Origin: Halopiger djelfimassiliensis
GTDB lineage: Archaea; Halobacteriota; Halobacteria; Halobacteriales; Natrialbaceae
NCBI RefSeq assembly: GCF_000455365.1
Contig: NZ_HG315684.1
Coordinates: 321,789 to 385,788 of the forward strand
DNA length: 64,000 nucleotides
Reading direction: 5' to 3'
Part shown: one piece after another, positions 9,858-18,215 of the stretch
How positions within the stretch are numbered: the stretch's first letter is position 1
Layout: each line of letters starts with the position of its first letter
Notes under the pieces: model-generated
The model's database searches: none
The model's input: the letters and a program-made list of their open reading frames with translations, nothing else
What the model was told of the DNA's origin: nothing
Made by a program: the position numbers and the translations under genes

Positions 9858-9877
9858 CCGCGCCGTTCACGGCGCGG
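9858..9877 (-). other. terminal hairpin of a decayed IS200/IS605 element
   Basis: CCGCGCCG-TTCA-CGGCGCGG is a perfect 8-bp stem with a 4-nt loop. It lies about 20 bp past the tnpB remnant stop codon, where IS200/IS605 elements carry their right-end hairpin and where the 3' part of the TnpB guide RNA (omega RNA) is encoded. It could also act as a terminator between the convergent units. Confidence 0.6.
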
Positions 9878-9896
9878 TTTCCCAAGCGTTGGGATA

Positions 9897-10064
9897 TTAT
9901 GGTTCGCGGGACACCTGTTCTTGTGGGCGTACTCTGCCCGTGGATTTGTCGAACAGGCACACCGCTGGCTGTGCCATCCAGCCGTTATCCCTCTCTCCCC
10001 CATCACAGGCGAGATTCGGGAGTACCGTCTGTCGGATGTTCTCATCACCGTTCACGTCGGCGTT
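9897..10064 (-). pseudogene. 3' fragment of an IS200/IS605 tnpB (OrfB)
   Basis: An open stretch of 55 codons reads 'NADVNGDENIRQTVLPNLAC', then 'DNGWMAQPAVCLFDKS' and ends 'GRVRPQEQVSREP' plus stop. It starts with the last conserved Asp motif of TnpB (the NADVNGDENI region after the zinc ribbon) and continues through the variable tail typical of haloarchaeal IS1341-type OrfB. Immediately upstream the frame is closed by a stop and no RuvC-like or Cys-rich sequence remains, so the gene is 5'-truncated. No tnpA was found. What remains is the tnpB tail plus the right-end hairpin, the part that encodes the guide RNA. Confidence 0.75.
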
Positions 10065-10268
10065 GCGCCACGGTTTTGTGACTCATCGTCCAACGTCACG
10101 TATGTTCGGTGATTCGTGGAACCGGCCGGGACACGCCGTCCTAGATGACAGGGACTGGAACCCCGACGGGACGATAGCACGCCGCGATCGAGCCGCCGTC
10201 GCGTCCGGCGACGGTATCGCGGCGTCGCGGATGAACGGACGACAGCCGAGCCCACCGCGAGGGTACCG

Positions 10269-11630
10269 ATGGTAGACGTCGCGTTCTCGCTCGGGCGACT
10301 CCTCTTTGCTCTCCTGCTGGTCTTTCTGAACGGGTTCTTCGTCGCGGCCGAGTTTGCGTTCGTTCGGATTCGCTCGAGCCGGATCGAAACGCTCGTCGAG
10401 GAAGGCCGATCGAGGGCCGGACTCGTCAAGGAGGTCGCCGACAACCTCGACGATTACCTCGCCGTCACCCAGCTCGGCATCACGATTTCCTCGCTGGGGC
10501 TTGGCTGGGTCGGCGAACCGGCCATCGCCTCGCTCATCGAACCCCTGTTGGGATCGGTGTTGCCGGCCGGGTCGATCCACATCGTCGCCATCGCGATCGG
10601 GTTCAGCGTCATCACGTTCTTGCACGTCGTGTTCGGGGAACTCGCGCCGAAAACGCTGGCCATCGCGGAGGCCGAACGGATTTCCCTGCTCGTCGCGCCG
10701 CCGATGAAGTTCTTCTACTATCTCTTTATCCCCGGTATCGTCGTGTTCAACGGGACGGCGAACTTCTTTACCCGACTCGTCGGGGTCTCGCCCGCGTCGG
10801 AACGCGACGAGAGCCACAGCGAGGAGGAGATCCTGCGCATCGTCTCGCAGTCCGGCGAACAGGGCGTCGTCGACGCGGACGAAGTCGAGATGATCGAAGC
10901 GGTGTTCGACCTCGGGGACACCGTCGCCCGCGAGGTAATGGTGCCCCGACCGGACATCGTCACCGTCGACGCCGACATGCCGCTCTCGGAACTGCGAGAG
11001 GTCGCCGCAGGCGGGAGCTACACCCGATTTCCCGTCGTCGACGAGGACGCCGACGAGCCCGTCGTCGGGTTCGTCCACGCGAAAGACGTGCTTCAGGCCA
11101 TCGAATCGACGACCGACGACGGGGCCGCCGGCCCAGCGACCGCGGAGCCGACCGCCCGCGACCTCGCTCGAGCGGCCCTCGTCGTCCCCGAAACCCGCCG
11201 CATCGACGAGATCCTCGCGGAGTTCCGCCGTCGGAACGTCCAACTGGCCGTCGTCATCGACGAGTGGGGGGCTTTCGAGGGAATCTTGACGATCGAGGAC
11301 GTCATCGAGGTGGTCGTCGGCGAGATCCGCGACGAGTTCGATGTCGCCGCGATGGAACCCTCGATCGACGAACTCCCCGACGGCCGCTATGCCATGGACG
11401 GCGGCGTCTCGCTCGCGGACGCCAACGAGGTCCTCGATACCGCGTTCGAAAGCGACGCGTTCGATACCGTCGGCGGACTGGTGTTGAGCCGCCTCGGTCG
11501 CGCCCCCGAGGTCGGCGATACGATCGCGACCGACGGCTACGAGGTAACCGTCGAGGAGGTGGAAGGAACACGAATCTCGAGCGTGATCGTCGAGAAGCAT
11601 ACACCGGCGACCGACGAATCGCTCGAGTGA
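10269..11630 (+). CDS. CNNM/CorC family (hemolysin-type) transport protein
   Basis: This 453-aa protein has an N-terminal CNNM (DUF21) membrane domain of about 190 residues ('LLVFLNGFFVAAEFAFVR', 'LGITISSLGLGWVGEP', 'HVVFGELAPKTLAI'). A CBS-domain pair follows at about 210-345 ('REVMVPRPDIVTVD', 'IDEWGAFEGILTIEDVIE') and a C-terminal CorC/HlyC domain ends the protein. Members are linked to magnesium/cobalt efflux or magnesium homeostasis, with CBS domains sensing nucleotides. All expected domains are present at normal length. Start ATG at 10269. Confidence 0.9.
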   Translation: MVDVAFSLGRLLFALLLVFLNGFFVAAEFAFVRIRSSRIETLVEEGRSRAGLVKEVADNLDDYLAVTQLGITISSLGLGWVGEPAIASLIEPLLGSVLPAGSIHIVAIAIGFSVITFLHVVFGELAPKTLAIAEAERISLLVAPPMKFFYYLFIPGIVVFNGTANFFTRLVGVSPASERDESHSEEEILRIVSQSGEQGVVDADEVEMIEAVFDLGDTVAREVMVPRPDIVTVDADMPLSELREVAAGGSYTRFPVVDEDADEPVVGFVHAKDVLQAIESTTDDGAAGPATAEPTARDLARAALVVPETRRIDEILAEFRRRNVQLAVVIDEWGAFEGILTIEDVIEVVVGEIRDEFDVAAMEPSIDELPDGRYAMDGGVSLADANEVLDTAFESDAFDTVGGLVLSRLGRAPEVGDTIATDGYEVTVEEVEGTRISSVIVEKHTPATDESLE

Positions 11631-11694
11631 TCCCGGTGTCGAACCGGCCCGGTTCTCGTCGGCCGCCGGACAGTGCCGATCCGGTCACCGACGG

Positions 11695-13104
11695 TCAGGC
11701 TCGCGCCGGGGACGGCTCCGAATCGCCGGTCGTCAGTGCGCTGACGACGAGGATAAGCAGCGCCGCGACCGGCGCGGCGACGATCACCGCATCGAGTCCG
11801 TAGGGGCTGTTGAGCGCGGTGTCCCACGTGATCGCGAGAATCGCGCCGACGATCATTCCGGCGAGGCCACCGGCCTTGGTGAGCCGGCCGCGCATCAGGA
11901 AAATCGCCAACAGTGCGGGGGTGATCGCGGCTCCGTAGGCCGTGTACGAGTACATCTGCACTTCGAGGATCGTCGGGAAGTACTGGCCGAGCACGAACGC
12001 GAACGCCCCGAAGACGACCACGCAGATCCGCGTGAGCAAGAACACCTGCGTATCGGACGCCTCGGGATTGATGAATCCCTTATAGAGATCCTGTGAGATG
12101 TTGGTACAGGCCGACAGGAGGTACGAACTCCCCGTCGTAATGATAAACGCCGACGCGGCGGCGAGCAGAATTCCGCCGACCCAGGTCGGAACGTAGGTCG
12201 TCGTCGCGATCAGCGCCATCCCCGGCTCGAGGTCGGGGAACATCGAGCGCGAGGCGAGGGCGATCAGGGGAATGAGCGTCGTCGTCGCGATGACGCCGAC
12301 GAACCAGGCGATCAGCCCCCGATTGGTCCCTTCGTCGGTCTCGCCGGCGATGATGCGCTGGTACATGTTCTGGTCCGCAAGGATCAACAGCAGCGGCGGT
12401 GCCCAGAGGGCGAAAAACTCGAGGAACGAGAGGTCCCCGAGCGCGTCGAAGTGCGTCGCGGGCACGTTCGCCGTGACGCTTTCCCACCCGCCGGCACCGG
12501 AGATGACGAACGGGAGCGCGAGGAGCAGGCCGAAAAGCATCAGGAACGCGCTGATCGCGTCGGTGTAGGCGACGGACATGAGCCCGCCCGTCGCCGCGAG
12601 GGCGATGATGAGCACGGTGCCGATGACCGTTCCCTGGGTGACCGAAACCCCCGTCGTGACGTTGAGGATGAAGCCGAATCCGGTAAACTGGTAGGAAACG
12701 ATGCCGATGTACGCGAACGCGATCACGAGCAAGCTGATGATCCGTCCCTCCTTGCCGAGTTCGGCCTCGATCATCTCTGGAATGGTCAGCTTCTCGAACC
12801 GTCTGATCCGGGGGGCAAGCGCCTTCAGGATCCCGATCCCGATCAGCGACCCGGTGCCGAGGAGCATCGCGGGCCACAGGCCGTGGTCGTACGCGATCGA
12901 GTTGCTTCCGCCCGTAACCGATCCCGATCCCATCCAGGTCGCCAGCAACGTGCCGGCGATGACGACCGTTCCGAGGCTTCGGCCGGCGACCATGAAGTCC
13001 TCGGCGGTGTTCGTTTTTCCGTACGCCCACACGCCGACGCCGAGCATGACGACGAGATAGCCGGCGACGATATACAGGAGTGTAATATCCGATTCGACTG
13101 CCAT
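11695..13104 (-). CDS. sodium:solute symporter family (SSS) transporter
   Basis: This 469-aa polytopic protein has about 12-13 membrane helices. Signatures are 'AEDFMVAGRSLGTVVIAGTL' (the TM1-2 motif of the family), 'ATWMGSGSVTGGSNSIAY' and 'GFGFILNVTTG'. The family couples uptake of sugars, amino acids, short organic acids or vitamins to sodium entry, a natural choice in a high-salt cell. The substrate cannot be assigned. It faces the CNNM gene end to end, with 64 bp between stops. Confidence 0.9.
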   Translation of the reverse strand: MAVESDITLLYIVAGYLVVMLGVGVWAYGKTNTAEDFMVAGRSLGTVVIAGTLLATWMGSGSVTGGSNSIAYDHGLWPAMLLGTGSLIGIGILKALAPRIRRFEKLTIPEMIEAELGKEGRIISLLVIAFAYIGIVSYQFTGFGFILNVTTGVSVTQGTVIGTVLIIALAATGGLMSVAYTDAISAFLMLFGLLLALPFVISGAGGWESVTANVPATHFDALGDLSFLEFFALWAPPLLLILADQNMYQRIIAGETDEGTNRGLIAWFVGVIATTTLIPLIALASRSMFPDLEPGMALIATTTYVPTWVGGILLAAASAFIITTGSSYLLSACTNISQDLYKGFINPEASDTQVFLLTRICVVVFGAFAFVLGQYFPTILEVQMYSYTAYGAAITPALLAIFLMRGRLTKAGGLAGMIVGAILAITWDTALNSPYGLDAVIVAAPVAALLILVVSALTTGDSEPSPARA

Positions 13105-13534
13105 ACTGCGTGCATACCAAACCTCCTATTTAATTCCTGCAGAATACGCCGCGTCGGTAACGAACGGCCGATCGAATTTCGGGCCGTGGAACTACAGCCA
13201 TCCGTGACGCTGTGGCTGGACGTCATGGGAAACATCCACCGGAAACGCCACCGAACGAGGATACCAAACGGTGAAACAGCGGTTTGAGTCGGTGTAGGGA
13301 GACGTTTCGTTCGGTACTGTAATCAGTCTTCAGGTGTCCCGCCGACAATTGCGATTGAATATCCTACTTAGAGAATTCTGGAGAGCCATAACCGATCGTA
13401 ACTTCGGAAATATCTACCGAATGTTACTTGGAATTTATCCGGTCGAAGGAATACGCTCTCACTGGCCGCTTCACGAATCCGCCTCGAGAAATCGACCGTA
13501 GCGGCCGACATCCACGACACCCAGTACCATAGCT
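13105..13534. other. intergenic region, no gene recognised
   Basis: About 430 bp between the symporter start and the repeat-containing gene. It holds the symporter promoter, and beyond that I see no credible coding, RNA or repeat signal. Confidence 0.4.
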
Positions 13535-13569
13535 ATGAGCGACGACATACCGAATCGCACGATTCAGCC

Positions 13570-13690
13570 GAAGAACCGATCCTCAACTGAAGAACCGATC
13601 CTCAACCGAAGAACCGATCCTCAACCGAAGAACCGATCCTCAACCGAAGAACCGATCCTCAACCGAAGAACCGATCCTCAACCGAAGAAC
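13570..13690 (+). repeat. 19-bp tandem repeat (6 copies plus 7 nt)
   Basis: The unit GAAGAACCGATCCTCAACC occurs six times in a row (13570-13683) with one T/C difference in copy 1, then a partial GAAGAAC. The unit length is not a multiple of three, so copy-number change by slippage shifts the reading frame of the surrounding gene. Three copies encode a 19-residue peptide period. Confidence 0.95.
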
Positions 13691-14114
13691 GCTGTTACGG
13701 GGTATCGGAACCGCAGGATTCATTGGGGCTCTCGGAACGGAGACCGTAGCGGCTCAACAGGAGTTACCGGGAACGCCGTGTACCTGTCCCGACGAGGCAG
13801 ACGCGTTCGGCAAATACGAATTCAGGCCCGACGACGAACCCTGTTCCTTCGATCCGACACCGGATCAGGGGCAAAACGTCGTCGAAATTCTCGACTATCG
13901 GAATAAACCCGGTGAAGAGTGTGAGCCGATCGAAGTCGATTACGCCGTCAGAGGGTCTTGGGAGGTGATAAGCATCTGTGTGTTCGGTGGTGGACAAACC
14001 GCTACGGACACCAGCCCCGCTCCGCTCACCGGAACGTTCAGCGAACCGATACCCGGTTCACCACAGCCTGCAATCAGTCACATCGTCTTTTGTGTAAGGG
14101 AAATGGTGACTGAA

Positions 14115-14222
14115 CCAGAAGAACCAGAAGAACCAGAAGAACCCGAAGAACCCGAAGAACCCGAAGAACCAGAAGAACCCGAAGAACCCGAAGAACCCGA
14201 AGAACCAGAAGAACCCGAAGGA
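14115..14222 (+). repeat. 9-bp tandem repeat encoding (Pro-Glu-Glu)n
   Basis: There are twelve consecutive 9-mers, CCAGAAGAA or CCCGAAGAA, the last ending GGA. They encode eleven PEE units plus PEG, a stiff acidic stalk. The unit is a multiple of three, so copy changes only lengthen or shorten the protein. Confidence 0.95.
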
Positions 14223-14720
14223 GAGCCTGTTACGGAACCAGAAGAGCCCGGACCACCCGAAGGAGAGCCTGTTACGGAACCTGGAGACGGCCCCGTTACC
14301 GGACCCGAGGTTGGAAAGGGAGACGGCGAGATGAAAATCGATTCTCGGATTTCCTCAGAGCTCGATCAATCCAATAAGAACGCCCAACAGGGAGCGGCAA
14401 AGAGTAGAACGATTGGCGATAGACTGAAACCGAAAGGCAAGACATCCAGTCGGAAGAAGCACAAAGACTGAAGGATTCCCGAGATTTAGCTTCAAGACCA
14501 GTCACGGGGACACTCGAACGTCGAGGGCGGCCCCTCGGCGACGGGGTTGCTTCGTTCAATCATCGGCAATTCGAAACGAGGACGTACGTCTCGGTTCCGT
14601 TCAACGTACTCCGGTAGCTACCTCCCGATCGGTGGTGATCTTGAACGAGTCGCCACGAACGCCCACTCTGGTCGATGGACATAGTGACGGAGTCATCGGT
14701 GTCGCTACGGTACCGCCATC

Positions 14721-14803
14721 ATTGGCGGGACGGTCGTCTCGAGCGACGGGTCGGACGTGGATGGTCCATCCGTCTCAGCCTGAAGACCCTCGACCACGAG
14801 TGA
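14721..14803 (+). pseudogene. decayed 3' end of a second vapC (PIN toxin) copy
   Basis: The reading 'GGTVVSSDGSDVDG' matches the C-terminal part of the intact VapC at 15256 ('NGDTIVSSDDTYDG'). After a frame change, 'LKTLDHE' plus stop matches its terminal 'LKTVDE'. The rest of the gene is missing. It directly precedes the first copy of the rfcL promoter, in the same order as the intact pair, so the junction is an older duplicate. Confidence 0.55.
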
Positions 14804-14868
14804 CGCTCCGCATCCACTAAGCGCGACTCACTCCAACCACGTCCCAATGAGCGACTGGACCGAGAAGT
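14796..14868 (+). repeat. 73-bp direct repeat, copy 1 (relic of rfcL promoter and first codons)
   Basis: This segment is about 90% identical to 15620-15692 with no gaps. It contains the end of vapC, the rfcL upstream region and the first seven rfcL codons (MSDWTEK), after which similarity stops and a stop codon follows within about ten codons. Confidence 0.9.
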
Positions 14869-14978
14869 CGGGAAAATACGATGTAGCTTCGATGTACTGA
14901 GAACGTCGAATATGCGTCGTTGGTCGTTCGTGAATGCAGAGACGAACTCCGACAAGTGAACACGGAATGGGTAGCTTC

Positions 14979-14986
14979 CATATATC
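14979..14986 (+). promoter_or_regulatory. TATA box for vapBC
   Basis: CATATATC lies about 40-45 nt before the vapB ATG (15025), placing the transcription start about 15-20 nt upstream of it. Such toxin-antitoxin promoters are usually repressed by the antitoxin; no palindromic operator was verified. Confidence 0.45.
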
Positions 14987-15024
14987 GGGGAACGTTTTTA
15001 CCTTTGCCCACCGTACACCGAGGT

Positions 15025-15255
15025 ATGTCAGACGTAGCGCTCGACGACCGCGGTCGTCTCACGCTCCCGAAGGAGGTCCGAGAGCGATACGGGGACCGAT
15101 ATCACGTCGTTCAGCTTCCCGACGGGGTCAAACTGGTTCCGGTCGCCGACAACCCGCTCGAGGCACTCAGGGACGAATTCGCGGACGTCGATAAGTCGGC
15201 CGACGAACTTCGCGAGAAGGCCCGTGACGACGCCATCGACGAGGCCGGACGATAG
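15025..15255 (+). CDS. vapB: AbrB/SpoVT-fold antitoxin (VapB type)
   Basis: This 76-aa protein has the swapped-hairpin AbrB motif at its N-terminus ('DVALDDRGRLTLPKEVRERY'), where 'GRLTLPKEVRE' is the canonical DNA-binding core, followed by a charged helical tail that would wrap the toxin. The stop codon abuts the toxin ATG with no spacer, the normal arrangement of vapBC. The ATG at 15025 is preferred over upstream starts because it begins at the domain ('MSDVALDDRG') and lies a proper distance from a TATA box. Confidence 0.88.
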   Translation: MSDVALDDRGRLTLPKEVRERYGDRYHVVQLPDGVKLVPVADNPLEALRDEFADVDKSADELREKARDDAIDEAGR

Positions 15256-15627
15256 ATGTATGCGGAGACGGATTTTCTCCTCGCGCTCATCAAGGACGAG
15301 GACTGGCTTGGGGATGCTGCTGAAACGGTATACCGGGAACACCGTGACGAGTTGTGGACGTCCCAGTTCACGCTCATCGAACTCCTGATGGTCGCCTACC
15401 GGGAGGAACGTGATACCGAACGCGTCGTTTCGAACGCCGCCAACCTCGTCGAGGTACGCGGTGACGTGGAGACGGTCGTGACGGCGGCGACGTACGTGGA
15501 AGACCGCGGATTCACCCCGTTCGACGCACTTCACCTCGTCGAATCTAACGGCGATACCATCGTCTCGAGCGACGATACGTACGATGGAGTAGCCTCCCGT
15601 CTCGACCTGAAAACGGTCGACGAGTGA
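15256..15627 (+). CDS. vapC: PIN-domain toxin (VapC type ribonuclease)
   Basis: This 123-aa PIN protein carries the acidic metal-binding set: Asp6 in 'MYAETDFLLALIK', Glu in 'SQFTLIELLMV', Asp in 'FTPFDALHLVES' and Asp in 'TIVSSDDTYDG'. VapC toxins cleave tRNA or rRNA when freed from VapB. All key residues are present, so the toxin looks functional. The last codons and stop fall inside the 73-bp repeat shared with an upstream relic, and rfcL begins 43 bp downstream, so vapBC transcription may run into rfcL. Confidence 0.9.
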   Translation: MYAETDFLLALIKDEDWLGDAAETVYREHRDELWTSQFTLIELLMVAYREERDTERVVSNAANLVEVRGDVETVVTAATYVEDRGFTPFDALHLVESNGDTIVSSDDTYDGVASRLDLKTVDE

Positions 15628-15692
15628 CGCTCCGCAACCACTAAACGCGGCTCGCACCAATCACGTCCCAATGAGCGACTGGACCGAGAAGT
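15620..15692 (+). repeat. 73-bp direct repeat, copy 2 (working rfcL promoter and start)
   Basis: This intact copy of the repeat at 14796 spans the last codons of vapC, a TATA-like ACCACTAAAC about 30 nt before the rfcL ATG, and the first rfcL codons. The spacing suggests a leaderless rfcL transcript. Conservation of the same box in the relic copy supports its being the native rfcL promoter. Confidence 0.8.
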
Positions 15693-17161
15693 ACCGCCCG
15701 ACGACGCTGTCGGAGGTACGCGGAAACAACAAGGCCCGCGACCAGTTGCAGGAGTGGGCGGAGACGTGGGACGACCACCGGGACGCGGTGATCGTCCACG
15801 GCAGCCCCGGCATCGGGAAGACCTCCGCCGCCCACGCGCTTGCCAACGACATGGGCTGGCCAGTGATGGAACTCAACGCAAGCGACAACCGCGGGGCCGA
15901 CGTCATCGAACGCATCGCCGGCGAGGCCTCGAAAAGCGGCACGCTCACCGGCGGCGAAGCGGGCCGTCGGCTCGTCATCATGGACGAGGCGGACAACTTC
16001 CACGGCAACGCCGACTACGGCGGTTCCCGAGAGGTCACCCGCGTCGTCAAGGACGCCAACCAGCCGATCGTCCTCGTGGCAAACGAGTTCTACGACATGA
16101 GCCAGTCGCTGCGCAACGCCTGCGAGACCATCGAGTTCCGCGACGTCTCGAAGCGCTCGATCGTCCCCGTCCTGCGGGACATCTGCCGCCGTGAGGACAT
16201 CGAGTTCGAGGAGGAAGCCCTCGAGAAGATCGCGGAGGCGACGAGCGGCGACCTGCGGTCGGCGGTCAACGACCTGCAGGCCGTCGCCGAGGAAACCGAG
16301 CGCCTGACCGTCGAGGACGTGGTCACGAGCGAGCGCGACACCACCGAAGGGATCTTCGACTACCTCGATACGCTCATCAAGGAGACGGACGCCGAAGGGG
16401 CGCTGCGGGCGTCCTACGACGTCGACGAGAACCCGGACGACCTGCTCAACTGGATCGAGGACAACGTCCCGAAGGATTACGAGGGGGCGGAACTGGCCGA
16501 CGCCTACGAGTTCCTCTCGAACGCCGACCGGTGGCTCGGGCGGGTGCGCTCGACCCAGAACTACTCCTACTGGCGGTACGCGACGGACAACATGACCGCC
16601 GGCGTCGCCGCCTCCCGCCGCGAAGACAAGGGCGGCTGGACCCGCTACGGTCCCCCGAGTTACTGGTCGAAGCTCGGCCGCACGAAAGGGACGCGAAACA
16701 CCCGGGACGGGATCGCGGAACGCATCGCCGAACGCGAAGGGACGAGCGTCGCAACCGCACGCCGGGAAATCCTCCCGTACCTCTCGGCGATGACCCACCA
16801 CTGCAAGAACCGGGAGCTTACCGTCAGCATGGCCGCCGCCTACGAACTCGACGAGGCCGACGTCTCGTTCGTCACCGGCAGCGGCAAAACCACGAACAAG
16901 GTCCAGTCGATCGTCGAGGACGCCGAGGACCTGCGGACCGAGGAAACCGTCGAGCACTCGGGGACAGCGTTTTTCGCCCCCGACGACGCGGGTTCGGAAA
17001 CGGCCGCCGACGAGGGGGAATCCGCCGATTCCGACGACCGTGACCAGCAGACGCTCACGGCCTCGAGCGACGAATCGAACGCGGAAACGACGGAATCGGA
17101 CTCGAGCGCCGAGACCCAACAGCCGGACGACGACCAGTCCGGACTCAACGACTTCCTGTAG
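15671..17161 (+). CDS. rfcL: replication factor C large subunit
   Basis: This 496-aa AAA+ clamp-loader subunit loads PCNA at primer ends with RfcS. Walker A is 'GSPGIGKTSA' (about 44-53) and Walker B 'LVIMDEADNF' (101-110). Sensor and lid regions follow ('ATSGDLRSAVNDLQ'), then the large-subunit collar domain. After an acidic disordered tail the protein ends 'QSGLNDFL', a PIP-box-like motif for PCNA binding. Length and features are normal for haloarchaea. Upstream DNA has been rearranged by vapBC insertion (73-bp repeats), but the coding sequence is intact. Confidence 0.96.
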   Translation: MSDWTEKYRPTTLSEVRGNNKARDQLQEWAETWDDHRDAVIVHGSPGIGKTSAAHALANDMGWPVMELNASDNRGADVIERIAGEASKSGTLTGGEAGRRLVIMDEADNFHGNADYGGSREVTRVVKDANQPIVLVANEFYDMSQSLRNACETIEFRDVSKRSIVPVLRDICRREDIEFEEEALEKIAEATSGDLRSAVNDLQAVAEETERLTVEDVVTSERDTTEGIFDYLDTLIKETDAEGALRASYDVDENPDDLLNWIEDNVPKDYEGAELADAYEFLSNADRWLGRVRSTQNYSYWRYATDNMTAGVAASRREDKGGWTRYGPPSYWSKLGRTKGTRNTRDGIAERIAEREGTSVATARREILPYLSAMTHHCKNRELTVSMAAAYELDEADVSFVTGSGKTTNKVQSIVEDAEDLRTEETVEHSGTAFFAPDDAGSETAADEGESADSDDRDQQTLTASSDESNAETTESDSSAETQQPDDDQSGLNDFL

Positions 17162-17289
17162 GTGTTTTCGGCTCGCTCCCGCGTGGCGTCCCGACCCGCG
17201 CCCGGCCCGAATACGCCTCTCAACACGAACATATCTAGTTGTAGAACGATCGACAGTATTACGTCGGTGAACGTCGACAGTGGACACCG

Positions 17290-17502
17290 ATGAACGGGCC
17301 ACCGACCGACCACCACGACTGTCCGCTCTGTACGGACACATACGACGAACGGATCGACCTCCGGGTCCACCTCGAGGTCGAACACCGGAAGTCGGAGATC
17401 GTCGCCTCCTTCGTCGAGACGCTGGAGGACGTCCCCGAGCCGTCCGTAGACGGCGATGCTGCGGCCGTCAACGGAGGCCCACCGACGCCGTCCGCGGACT
17501 GA
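17290..17502 (+). CDS. small C2H2-like zinc finger protein
   Basis: This 70-aa protein contains 'CPLCTDTYDERIDLRVHLEV' followed by EH. The spacing Cys-x2-Cys-x12-His-x4-His matches a classical C2H2 finger. The rest is an acidic, low-complexity C-terminal tail. Small proteins with one such finger are common in haloarchaea and may bind DNA, RNA or proteins; no role is assigned. Confidence 0.65.
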   Translation: MNGPPTDHHDCPLCTDTYDERIDLRVHLEVEHRKSEIVASFVETLEDVPEPSVDGDAAAVNGGPPTPSAD

Positions 17503-17519
17503 TTCTCGAAGCGGTCCGG

Positions 17520-18215
17520 TCAGCGCTCGGTTCCGACCGGCAACTGCTCCAGAAACGCCGCGGAGAGAGCGTCCGCCACTCCGTCGGCGAGTTCAGGCGG
17601 CGCTTCGCCCTCGAGCCGCGGCACTGTCTCGATGGGATAGCCGGTCATCCGTTCGAGTTCGGCCGGGTTCGTCCGTTCGGCGACCGTCTTCCCCTCGTAC
17701 TCGTTACAGACGACGCCGAGGACGTCGACGCCGCGGCGCTCGAGCGCGTCGATCGACAGCGCGGTGTGGTTGAGCGTTCCCAGCCCCGAGAGCGTGACCA
17801 CGACCGCCGTCGCCTCGAGATCGGCGACGAGGTCGATCACCTCGCGGTCGCCGGCCAGCGGGACCCGAAGCCCGCCGATCCCCTCGACCAGCGGAACGGT
17901 GGTTCGCTCGAGTTCGCGCTTGCAGGCCGTCAGGATCGACTCGTAGGTGAGCTTCTCGTCGGCCTCCTCGGCGGCAACGCGTGGCGCGAGTGCGGGCTCG
18001 AGGTATCTTGGACAGACCGCGGCGTCGGGATCGGCACAGGCTTCGGCGACGAATCCAGCGTCGTCGTCCGGCGGCCAGCCGGTCTGGGCGGGTTTGATCG
18101 CTCGCGCGTCGTGTCCCGCCGAGCGGAGCCAACGGGTAAGCCCGGCCGTGACGACGGTCTTGCCGACGCCGGTTCCGGTCCCGACGACGGCGATCGGTCG
18201 CGTTTCGGCGGTCAT
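17520..18215 (-). CDS. bioD: dethiobiotin synthase
   Basis: This 231-aa ATP-dependent enzyme closes the ureido ring of dethiobiotin from 7,8-diaminopelargonate and CO2. It shows the P-loop 'VVGTGTGVGKTVVTAGL' (about 9-25), the substrate-binding 'AIKPAQTGW' and 'VPLVEGIGGLRVPL'. It overlaps bioF by 4 bp (ATGA), so translation is coupled, and it is the last gene of the leftward biotin operon. Confidence 0.94.
   Translation of the reverse strand: MTAETRPIAVVGTGTGVGKTVVTAGLTRWLRSAGHDARAIKPAQTGWPPDDDAGFVAEACADPDAAVCPRYLEPALAPRVAAEEADEKLTYESILTACKRELERTTVPLVEGIGGLRVPLAGDREVIDLVADLEATAVVVTLSGLGTLNHTALSIDALERRGVDVLGVVCNEYEGKTVAERTNPAELERMTGYPIETVPRLEGEAPPELADGVADALSAAFLEQLPVGTER

Larger units (their letters stand above)
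13535..14471 (+). pseudogene. secreted Tat/Pro-Glu-rich protein gene, out of frame through a 19-bp repeat (probably phase-variable)
   Basis: The only good start is ATG 13535 ('MSDDIPNRTIQPKN'), in the frame that dies after the repeat. The long downstream frame has no ATG, GTG or TTG between its preceding stop (13536-13538) and 13965. That frame encodes a Tat signal ('NRRTLLRGIGTAGFIGALG') leading into a Cys-containing domain ('PCTCPDEADAFGKYEF', 'EILDYRNKPGEECEPI', 'ISICVFGGGQTATD'), a (PEE)n stalk and a basic tail ending 'KGKTSSRKKHKD'. The two frames are separated by six 19-bp repeats. Because 19 = 3x6+1, losing one copy or gaining two joins ATG to signal peptide. The present copy number is therefore an OFF state. 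Function unknown; likely an exported surface-linked protein. Confidence 0.7.

Noticed and set aside
12451-13287. 278-codon plus-strand frame over the symporter 5' half
   Set aside because: It is antisense to a complete SSS transporter; composition is Arg/His/Asp-rich as expected for a shadow.
13570-13690. Evenly spaced 19-bp repeats considered as a CRISPR array
   Set aside because: The units are contiguous with no spacers and lie inside a coding region; no cas genes are nearby.
15641-17341. 566-codon minus-strand frame over rfcL
   Set aside because: The plus strand has a complete clamp-loader gene with Walker motifs and PIP box.
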